Under the pieces are notes generated by a model, which was given only the letters and a program-made list of their open reading frames with translations, had not been told where the DNA came from and did not search any database. Positions 7,840 to 13,679 of a stretch of 13,679 nt of DNA are shown here, piece after piece. The DNA is taken from NCBI GenBank assembly GCA_030672255.1, contig DAOVGU010000126.1, forward strand, positions 1 through 13,679, given 5' to 3'. The first letter of the stretch is position 1, and the number at the start of each line of letters is the position of its first letter. The translations under genes were made by a program, and so were the position numbers. Source of the stretch: a bacterium (GTDB taxonomy: Bacteria; Ratteibacteria; UBA8468).

Positions 7840-9267
7840 TCACATAAGCAAACTTTTAGGAAAGATGTTATCTAAACCGAAGATGCAATAGGGATCAAGT
7901 TCCTTTTTTATCCTTACCATCTCAAAAATACCCTTTTCCCCATACATTAGCTCTAAATATTTATGCTTTAACTTTCCGATGCCGTGTTCAGCAGAGACGG
8001 TTCCTCCTAAACCTACTCCTTTTCTAATCGCATCTTCACAAACTTTGGCAACCTTTTTTCTCTCTTTTTCATCCCGGGGAAAGAAATTAAAATGCAAATG
8101 GTTTTCTCCAATATGACCAAAGAGAACGGTCTCTATCTGAGGGTTATTTAACCTTAAAGCCTGATAAAAGTCAAAAAGTTCCTTAAAGGAATTTTCGGGA
8201 ACGGCAATATCAAGAGCCATTTTTCTCGATTTAATCTTCTTGAAATAGTCATTGATATTCTCGGGAAGTCTATGACGAAAATTAATAAGTTTCTGATGAG
8301 TTTTTTTATCCTGGCTTATCCAGGTATCAATCACTTCATATTTTTCTATCAGATTTGCCCATTCCTCTAAAATATTTTCGCCCTCTTCTTGTTCAATATA
8401 AAGAGCCTCACATCTCTCATCCGGTATATTGGGAAAGTCCTTTTTTAGGAAGCCCAGGCTGCCTTTATCAAAATATTCCAGGGAAAGAGGAGATAATTTT
8501 TTATCTCCCTTAACTTCGGAGATAAATTTCAGGATTTCATTTTCTTTAAAGAAGATTATCATTATAAATGGAGAAGAAAGAGCCGGAATTAACTGCACTT
8601 CCGCCGCAGTAATCACTCCCAGGGTTCCTTCTGAGCCAATGAATAAATCAATTAGATCCATTCCTGACCGGGAGAAATAGCCGGCAGAACATTTAATAGC
8701 GGGAGTAACGTAGGAAGGAACCTTTATTTTTTTATCACCTATCTGGAGATCTCCATTTATATCGGCAAAACATTTTCCTCTTTCTATCTCTAAAATTTCT
8801 CCAGAAGAGAGAATCACCCTTATCTTCTTCACATAACCTCTTGTTGAGCCAAAACGATAACTATATTCTCCCGAGGCGTTGGTGGAGAGATTTCCACCGA
8901 TAAAGGCTGTTCTTTCGGTAGGGAAGGGCGGATAAAAGAGATTTTGAGTCTCTAAAGTCTTTAAGAAATCCTCAATAATCACTCCACTTTGTAAAATTGC
9001 TCTTTTTTTCTCTTTATTTAGGGAAATAATTTTATTTAATTTTTCTACAGAAAGGATTGCTCCCTCCAGAGGGATTCTTCCACCAACCGTTCCCGTTCCT
9101 CCCCCTGAGATAGTTAAAGGTATCCTTTTATTGCTGCAGTCGGCTATTGTCTCAATTACCTCTTTTTCATCCTCCGGAATATAAAGGCTCTCGCTCTTGC
9201 CCTTTTGGAAGTTGGAGCTATCCTCCAGATAACTGAGCATCTCATCCGGCTCTCTTTTTATGATCAT
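7840..9267 (-). CDS. FAD-linked oxidase, GlcD / D-lactate dehydrogenase type
   Basis: A 475-residue flavoprotein of the vanillyl-alcohol-oxidase-like family, full length. FAD-binding segments are GGGTGTVGGRIP (55-66), GGNLSTNASGEYSYRFGSTR (124-143) and GSEGTLGVIT (211-220). The C-terminal domain has GHIGENHLH (384-392) and SAEHGIG (425-431), the metal/substrate His and Glu residues of glycolate and D-lactate oxidases. It probably oxidises a 2-hydroxy acid. No GlcE or GlcF partner gene is next to it. The start ATG shares one base with the stop of the preceding gene (TAATG), with AAGGA 8 nt upstream, so the two are translationally coupled. The downstream acetyltransferase follows after 14 bp. 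Confidence 0.9.
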   Translation of the reverse strand: MIIKREPDEMLSYLEDSSNFQKGKSESLYIPEDEKEVIETIADCSNKRIPLTISGGGTGTVGGRIPLEGAILSVEKLNKIISLNKEKKRAILQSGVIIEDFLKTLETQNLFYPPFPTERTAFIGGNLSTNASGEYSYRFGSTRGYVKKIRVILSSGEILEIERGKCFADINGDLQIGDKKIKVPSYVTPAIKCSAGYFSRSGMDLIDLFIGSEGTLGVITAAEVQLIPALSSPFIMIIFFKENEILKFISEVKGDKKLSPLSLEYFDKGSLGFLKKDFPNIPDERCEALYIEQEEGENILEEWANLIEKYEVIDTWISQDKKTHQKLINFRHRLPENINDYFKKIKSRKMALDIAVPENSFKELFDFYQALRLNNPQIETVLFGHIGENHLHFNFFPRDEKERKKVAKVCEDAIRKGVGLGGTVSAEHGIGKLKHKYLELMYGEKGIFEMVRIKKELDPYCIFGLDNIFPKSLLM

Positions 9268-9782
9268 TAGATTAAATCCTTAGCAGTCTCTTTCAGTATC
9301 CCCAATTCATCGGCGATGTCTAAAATGGTCAATCGTCCTCTGATGTATCGAGCATAGATAATTGTCTTATAAGCCAATTTCTTATTTACACCAATTTGCT
9401 CAAAACATAAAGGGCATTTTGCTTTTCTTAGATATTCTTTTATCTTTTTTGAAGGATAGACCAAGGGAAAAACCTCTTCTTTGAATTGATGAGCGGCATA
9501 CTTTCCTAAATCGGTAATGGTTCCTGTTCCCACAGTAATAATAACATTTCTATCTTGAGATCTTTTCAGAATTTCTGGAAGATACTTTTCTTCCGCATAG
9601 ACCCTTTTACTTCCCTGAGGAAAAAGAATGAGGGAAGATACCTTAATCTCTTTTAGAATTTTCTCGCATCTCTCGGCGGCTATTCTATGGGTTATATTAT
9701 CGCTTAGGATTAAAATCCTCTTTTTCTTTATTAACTGTGAGAGGAGTGAAGGTAAGAGAGAGGATTGCTTGTAAATATCCAC
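9267..9782 (-). CDS. Internally deleted glycerol-1-phosphate dehydrogenase (AraM/EgsA family)
   Basis: The frame codes 171 residues, whereas this NAD(P)-dependent, metal-containing family usually has about 350-400. Residues 1-98 look like the family N-terminus, ending in VGTGTITDLGKYAAH, the nucleotide-binding glycine loop and following helix. Residues from about 108 match the family C-terminus (KIKEYLRKAKCP, then YARYIRGRLTILDIADELG). The roughly 190 residues normally in between, which include the PTAPSMDG-type loop and the Asp/His metal ligands, are missing. The junction is in frame near 9470-9490. Without the metal site it should not catalyse dihydroxyacetone phosphate reduction. GTG start lies 2 bp after the ftsZ stop; the stop overlaps the next start as TAATG. 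Either a decaying gene kept in frame or an assembly deletion. Confidence 0.7.
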   Translation of the reverse strand: MDIYKQSSLLPSLLSQLIKKKRILILSDNITHRIAAERCEKILKEIKVSSLILFPQGSKRVYAEEKYLPEILKRSQDRNVIITVGTGTITDLGKYAAHQFKEEVFPLVYPSKKIKEYLRKAKCPLCFEQIGVNKKLAYKTIIYARYIRGRLTILDIADELGILKETAKDLI

Positions 9783-9784
9783 CC

Positions 9785-10912
9785 TTAGCCTTCTTCTGTT
9801 TTCCTCCTGTCTTTTTGTCTCTTTCTTAAGAATGTTGGAGTATCGATATTCTCCCCCTCAATTACGGTTGTCTCCACCGCATCAAAGAGGGTTGGACCTT
9901 TCTTTTCCCTTTTGGCACGGGCTCTTCTCTGGGGGGGGAGAAGAATCTCTTTTTTCTCAGATAGTCCCGTAGCAATAACGGTAATCTTTACCTCATCTTT
10001 CAATTTCTCATCGATCACCGCCCCGAAGATGGTATGGGAAAGGGAAGGCAGACTGTTATTGATGGTTCTGACGGCATCCTTCACTTCATGCAGGATAAGG
10101 TCGGGCCCACCGGTGATGCTTACCAGGATATTTTTGGCACTACCAATGTCCTTTCCTTCTAAAAGACGGTTGGTAATAGCCTCCTTGGCCGCATTTACTG
10201 TCTTTTCTGGCCCTTTACTTTTGCCAACGCCCATAATACTTTCTCCCCCATTCTCTATCACCGTTCTTATATCGGCAAAGTCTAAATTAATTACCCCCGG
10301 CTGGGTAATGAGCTCAATAATGGAGGAAACCCCCTGGCTTAAGATATCGTCAATTCTTTTGAAGGCATCGAGAATTGTAGTTTTTCTGTCCACAACCTCA
10401 AACAGTTTTTCGTTGGGAATATGAATAAGGGTATCGGCATTTTCCTTTAATTCAATCAATCCTTGCTCGGCCCGGTTCATCCGCTTTGCTCCTTCGAAGG
10501 TAAATGGCGTTGTTACCACCGCCACTGTAATCGCGCCCTGCTCGCGCGCAATTTTAGCAATGATTGGTGAGGCGCCGGTGCCGGTTCCCCCTCCCAATCC
10601 CACGGCCAGAAAGCAGATATTTACCCCCTTCAGGAGTTTGGCAATCTGCTCCTTATCTTCGTTTGCGGCAAACTTACCCTTCTCCGGGTCTCCTCCCGAA
10701 CCCAGGCCCTCCGTGATTCGCTGGCCAATCTGGAGTTTAATGGGAACATTGCAGTTTGCTAATGCCTGGGTATCGGTGTTAATTCCAATAAGATCCACTC
10801 CTGAAAGTGAAGGGGTCATTCTTCCTACAGCATTGCATCCACCGCCACCAATGCCAGCAACCTTTATTTTTACAAACCTATCGAACCCCTCATCTACCTT
10901 AATTTTTAACAT
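9785..10912 (-). CDS. ftsZ: Cell division protein FtsZ
   Basis: Tubulin-like GTPase that polymerises into the Z ring. It is 375 residues, complete. The nucleotide-binding region starts with GIGGGGCNAVGRM (20-32), the tubulin signature GGGTGTG is at 107-113, and the T7 catalytic loop NLDFAD is at 209-214. The conserved C-terminal peptide that binds FtsA is present as IDTPTFLRKR, followed by a short basic tail; the linker between core and peptide is short. The start ATG has no well-placed Shine-Dalgarno: the nearest purine-rich stretch (GAAGAAGAGA) ends 15 nt upstream, inside the structured spacer. That spacer of 361 bp to ftsA is unusual beside the overlapping ddl, ftsQ and ftsA genes. The gene appears more GC-rich than its neighbours. 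Confidence 0.97.
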   Translation of the reverse strand: MLKIKVDEGFDRFVKIKVAGIGGGGCNAVGRMTPSLSGVDLIGINTDTQALANCNVPIKLQIGQRITEGLGSGGDPEKGKFAANEDKEQIAKLLKGVNICFLAVGLGGGTGTGASPIIAKIAREQGAITVAVVTTPFTFEGAKRMNRAEQGLIELKENADTLIHIPNEKLFEVVDRKTTILDAFKRIDDILSQGVSSIIELITQPGVINLDFADIRTVIENGGESIMGVGKSKGPEKTVNAAKEAITNRLLEGKDIGSAKNILVSITGGPDLILHEVKDAVRTINNSLPSLSHTIFGAVIDEKLKDEVKITVIATGLSEKKEILLPPQRRARAKREKKGPTLFDAVETTVIEGENIDTPTFLRKRQKDRRKTEEG

Positions 10913-10920
10913 AGTATGTT

Positions 10921-11273
10921 CGGACTATCTCTTCTTCAGCGGCACGTTTGATTTCCCCAGCGAGGAAATCTTCACTCTCGTTCCGTCCGGCCCGCCTCAC
11001 ATCTCGGCGGGCGTGCCAAACAGTGCTCGTTATTCCTCGCACAGCATTCCCAGCGAAGTCTCTATCTTTAATGTTCTCCCCTTTGGGGAGATACAGAGGG
11101 GCGCGAGTCGGTAACAAGGCACGCCTCCAGAAATAGCCCTCACATTGGTTTAAACACAGAGGTAAGGGAGTTTCTGTAGCGGCATTAGGCGACGGATGAA
11201 TGCCTGGACAGAGAAGTCGCCCATAGCGAGCATCTCTGCGAGCGTGCCGCCTAAGAAACTGCCCGAGCCTCAC
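10921..11273 (-). ncRNA. Candidate large structured RNA in the ftsA-ftsZ spacer (group I intron-like or ORF-less mobile RNA)
   Basis: This spacer is much richer in G+C than most of the window (65% over 10981-11040, 55% over 11161-11220, against about 30% over 12601-12660, hand counts). Read on the minus strand, it forms many compatible helices. One stem pairs 11264-11245 with 11184-11166 in blocks of 3, 7 and 7 bp. It encloses an 8-bp hairpin (11223-11216 with 11193-11186) and a GAGA-tetraloop hairpin (11243-11226). A CTCCCC/GGGGAG hairpin is at 11090-11076. A 7-bp stem (11018-11012 with 10946-10940) encloses hairpins at 11011-10991 and 10970-10950. AGAGACTT (11063-11056) and AAGAGATAGTCC (10933-10922) resemble group I R and S elements. 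I could not complete P3, so the class is unproven; an IscB-type HEARO/omega RNA without its ORF or an ftsZ leader are alternatives. Confidence 0.5.
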
Positions 11274-12512
11274 TTAGAAGAAATCACTAAATGTTCTTCT
11301 TACCTTTTTATAGAATCTTACCAATGGGTTGTTCTGGGGGAATCTCGGGATATGTTCTCTTGCCTCTCTCCTCCTCAGTCCATACTGAAGAAGACCCACC
11401 GCAGTGGAGAAGATCGGATTGTAGATACTCTTCTCAAACCCTATAATATTGCGCGGTCTTCCAATCCGCACCGGCATCTCAAAAATTTTCTCCCCCAATT
11501 CCTTGGCTCCTTTTAAGAGGGAAGTACCTCCGGTAAGGACCACCCCGGCTCCGATGAGGCTACTGTAACTACTTCTATTCAAGATGCGCTTTGTTAAAAG
11601 GAAGATTTCTTCCATTCTGGGCTCAATAATTTCGGCGAGAGAGGCAAGACCCGTTTTGGAAAAGACTCTTCCCATACTGTCGATGAGCGGGATTTCCAAT
11701 TTATGGTCGGTGATTAGGGATTCTAAACAACAGCCATATTCCTTTTTTAACCTTTCGCTCTCGGCTATGGGTACTCTCAGACCAATGGCTAAATCGTTGG
11801 TAATGTGGTCACCTCCTACGGGGAGAATATTTATGGCTTTGATCACTCCCTTAAGATAAATGATCGTATCGGTCGTTCCGCCACCAATATCAAGAAAAAA
11901 TGCTCCAATCTCCTTTTCTGGTTGGGTGAGAACGCTCTCAGCACTGGCCAATACTCCTAAATGGATATCTTCCAAACCGAAACCGGCCCCCGAGATACAC
12001 CTCTCCACATTCTGAATAGAATTTTTTTCCCCGGTGACAAGGAAAATCTTTGCCTCCAATCTTCGGCCAAACATTCCTTCCGGTTTCTTAATTTCGCTTT
12101 CTGTATCAACGACATATTCCTGGGGGATGGTGGCAATGATTTCTCTCTCTGTCGAGACAGAGGAGGCTTTCGCCACCTTAATACTATTCTCAACATCTTC
12201 TTTCAGAATTTCCTGGTTTTTGTTGGAGATTTCCACCGCCCCCTGGCAGTTTATCCCTTTAATGTGACTGCCACCGATATTCACAAAAAGGGTATGAGCG
12301 GTAAGATTTCTTGGTCTTTCTGCTTTTTCCACCGCCTTTTCTATTGTGGTGGTGGTTTTCCTTAAATCTATTACCGCTCCCTTCCTCAAACCTGAGGTGG
12401 GAATAAACCCAACCCCAATAATTTCACATTTATTTTTTTCTCCCTTTCTTCCGAGAAGGGCGCAGGTCTTACTTGTTCCTAAATCTAACGCGGTAACAAA
12501 ATCATCTTTCAT
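11274..12512 (-). CDS. ftsA: Cell division protein FtsA
   Basis: Actin-like ATPase that tethers FtsZ to the membrane and recruits later division proteins. It is 412 residues, complete. The phosphate-1 loop is DLGTSKT (10-16), phosphate-2 is DIGGGTTD (208-215) and the adenosine motif is TGGTSLLKG (327-335). The C-terminal membrane-targeting amphipathic helix is present at about 399-412 (RFYKKVRRTFSDFF). The start overlaps the ftsQ stop by 11 bp (ATGAAAGATGA), implying coupled translation. The stop is followed directly by the GC-rich structured spacer that separates it from ftsZ. Confidence 0.96.
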   Translation of the reverse strand: MKDDFVTALDLGTSKTCALLGRKGEKNKCEIIGVGFIPTSGLRKGAVIDLRKTTTTIEKAVEKAERPRNLTAHTLFVNIGGSHIKGINCQGAVEISNKNQEILKEDVENSIKVAKASSVSTEREIIATIPQEYVVDTESEIKKPEGMFGRRLEAKIFLVTGEKNSIQNVERCISGAGFGLEDIHLGVLASAESVLTQPEKEIGAFFLDIGGGTTDTIIYLKGVIKAINILPVGGDHITNDLAIGLRVPIAESERLKKEYGCCLESLITDHKLEIPLIDSMGRVFSKTGLASLAEIIEPRMEEIFLLTKRILNRSSYSSLIGAGVVLTGGTSLLKGAKELGEKIFEMPVRIGRPRNIIGFEKSIYNPIFSTAVGLLQYGLRRREAREHIPRFPQNNPLVRFYKKVRRTFSDFF

Positions 12513-13299
12513 TTTTTCTTTTTACATAAATGTCTTTAAATCTAAGGTCGATATATTCATATTCTACACCCTTTTGGGATAAATCTGCAAGAAGCCTCGG
12601 CAAAAGCGAAAGGTTATTGGCTAATTTTTCTCCAGAAAGGTAATAACAATTTTTATTGGAGAAAAGAATAATTTTGCGGTATCGAGAAAGGTCAAGAGAG
12701 GTAATCTGGAAGTGAGGCAAAGTTTTAGAAAATAGATCCTGGATTTCGGTTATTACCTCTATCTTGGCTAGATCTATTCTCTCCCCCAGGAAAGGTCTTT
12801 TCTTAAGAATTCCTTTAACCTCAAGGAATGAAGAAGAACCAAGAGGTTCGGGAAGAATTACTCCCTCGCTATCGATGCCAAAGGTTTGGTCATTCCATTT
12901 AGTAATGATAAAAGGAGTTCGTTGTTCAACCTCAATAAGGATGCTCTCCGGTAAGTGCCGAGATATTGTTACCTTTCTAATTAATAATTCTTGAGAAAGC
13001 CGGGAAGAAAGTTTGTTTAGGTCCAGATTAAAGATATTTTGACCCTTCTTAATATTCGCTCTTTTAATAAGATAATCCGCTTTTTCCCGGGGCACTCCTC
13101 TTACTTTAATTTCTTTAATCTCCAGGCCAGGGAAAGAAAAGAGGAATCTCTTACATTCTTCACGGGCAAGAAAGAAGATAATAATTATCCCAAGAAAGAT
13201 AGAGAAGCCGAGAATCTTACGGAGATTGACTCTTATTCTTTTCCATTCCTCTTGCTTCACCTTTGCTCTCTTCTTTACCTTAAACTTTCCTCTTTCCAT
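12502..13299 (-). CDS. ftsQ: Cell division protein FtsQ
   Basis: Bitopic inner-membrane divisome protein. It is 265 residues, with a strongly basic cytoplasmic N-terminus (1-26), one membrane segment at about 28-45, then a POTRA domain (about 56-128; note GLEIKEIKVRG and the conserved LPESILIEVEQRTP) and a beta domain. Sequence similarity in FtsQ is always low; the POTRA pattern and the position between ddl and ftsA make the call secure. Its ATG lies inside the 3' end of ddl (20-bp overlap), with GAGG about 14 nt upstream, and its end overlaps ftsA by 11 bp. Confidence 0.92.
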   Translation of the reverse strand: MERGKFKVKKRAKVKQEEWKRIRVNLRKILGFSIFLGIIIIFFLAREECKRFLFSFPGLEIKEIKVRGVPREKADYLIKRANIKKGQNIFNLDLNKLSSRLSQELLIRKVTISRHLPESILIEVEQRTPFIITKWNDQTFGIDSEGVILPEPLGSSSFLEVKGILKKRPFLGERIDLAKIEVITEIQDLFSKTLPHFQITSLDLSRYRKIILFSNKNCYYLSGEKLANNLSLLPRLLADLSQKGVEYEYIDLRFKDIYVKRKNER

Positions 13300-13679
13300 A
13301 CTTTTTTCTTGCCTCCTCTATTCCCAGTTCTATTAATTTAGCACAGAGGTCGGGAAAACTGATACCGGCTGCTTTTGCGGCATCCGGGAAGAGGCTGATT
13401 TCGGTCAATCCCGGGATAGTATTCACATCCAGAAGCCAGGGATTTCCTTTTTTATCAATAATAACTTCTGTGCGGGAAAAGCCCCTGCATCCCAACAGTT
13501 GATGCGCTTTTAATGCTATTGCTTCGGCCTTCCTTACAAACCTTTCTGATATTTTTGGCGGGATAAGATGAAAACTTTCTCCGGGGGTATACTTGGCGTG
13601 ATAGTTATAGAACCCCTTTTTCGCGATGATTTGAAGTGTGGGCAAGATAATCGGGTTTCTGTTGCCCAGGATACTTACC
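13280..13679 (-). CDS. ddl: D-alanine--D-alanine ligase, C-terminal part (cut by window edge)
   Basis: ATP-grasp ligase that makes D-Ala-D-Ala for peptidoglycan. Only the C-terminal ~132 residues are in the window; the frame continues past 13679, reading VSILGNRNPIILPTLQIIA, so the TTG at 13645 is not the start. Conserved features are FYNYHAKYTPG, GCRGFSRTEVIID and the ATP/Mg segment LLDVNTIPGLTEISLFP. The metal ligands that are Asp and Glu in E. coli DdlB (IDVMLD and LLEANTSPG) appear as Glu and Asp, a reciprocal swap; the Asn is kept. It overlaps ftsQ by 20 bp, the classic ddl-ftsQ-ftsA-ftsZ order of the dcw cluster. Confidence 0.93.
   Translation of the reverse strand, partial: VSILGNRNPIILPTLQIIAKKGFYNYHAKYTPGESFHLIPPKISERFVRKAEAIALKAHQLLGCRGFSRTEVIIDKKGNPWLLDVNTIPGLTEISLFPDAAKAAGISFPDLCAKLIELGIEEARKKYGKRKV

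Noticed and set aside
7825..7843. GTG start for the acetyltransferase
   Set aside because: The ATG at 7825 has GGGAGGG at ideal spacing, and this site would lie inside the coding region if GTG were used.
9912..10424. A 170-residue plus-strand frame
   Set aside because: Shadow of ftsZ on the other strand, with no ribosome binding site or family motif.
11076..11090. CTCCCC-AAA-GGGGAG hairpin as a Rho-independent terminator of ftsA
   Set aside because: There is no T-tract after it on either strand and it sits among other helices of the spacer RNA.
10560..11114. A 184-residue plus-strand frame
   Set aside because: It lies opposite the 5' half of ftsZ and the spacer; proline- and serine-rich shadow translation of a real gene.
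10899..11273. A 124-residue minus-strand frame filling the ftsA-ftsZ spacer
   Set aside because: The product is Arg-rich and resembles no protein I know. The DNA is better explained by extensive base pairing, and the frame runs into ftsZ in another phase.
1..13679. CRISPR arrays, tRNA or rRNA genes, transposase genes
   Set aside because: I saw no regularly spaced repeats, tRNA-like cloverleaf, rRNA sequence or transposase motif in the window.

Overview
The window looks like a piece of an AT-rich, uncultivated bacterial genome. Cell-wall and division genes (ddl, ftsQ, ftsA, ftsZ) rule out an archaeon. A UxaE-type tagaturonate epimerase, a DUF6807 (PmoA-like) protein and a glycerol-1-phosphate dehydrogenase remnant recall deep-branching or candidate-phylum bacteria (for example Aerophobetes, Omnitrophota or relatives). 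That placement is a guess from gene content, not a phylogeny.

Layout. Left, plus strand (1-2249): the tail of a PlsY-type acyltransferase gene that is broken here, a polyprenol/dolichol-kinase-like membrane protein, and a radical SAM protein with its own probable -10 box. The radical SAM gene overlaps tail to tail with a long minus-strand array. Read 5' to 3', that array is ddl (cut by the right edge), ftsQ, ftsA, a 361-bp GC-rich spacer, ftsZ, a glycerol-1-phosphate dehydrogenase remnant, a GlcD-like FAD oxidase, an Eis-like acetyltransferase, a sugar-isomerase TIM barrel, a DUF6807 protein, a REP-like double palindrome, a split tagaturonate epimerase (uxaE) and a Gfo/Idh/MocA oxidoreductase. 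Most joints are 0-25 bp or overlap, and I see no clear terminator, so division genes may be co-transcribed with sugar-acid catabolic genes.

How the genes fit together: Ddl makes the D-Ala-D-Ala of peptidoglycan precursors. FtsQ, FtsA and FtsZ build the divisome. The downstream genes look like a small catabolic cluster for uronates or related sugar derivatives (epimerase, isomerase, NAD(P)-dependent and flavin oxidoreductases, DUF6807).

Two things stand out. First, the ftsA-ftsZ spacer has little coding character but many mutually compatible helices, an internally repeated 18-mer, and a sequence pair resembling the R and S core elements of group I introns. It ends 8 nt before the ftsZ ATG, which lacks a well-placed Shine-Dalgarno. 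It is a candidate large structured RNA, intron or ORF-less mobile RNA. Second, three separate genes (plsY, uxaE, the glycerol-1-phosphate dehydrogenase) keep recognisable ends but lack internal segments, which points to gene decay or assembly error.
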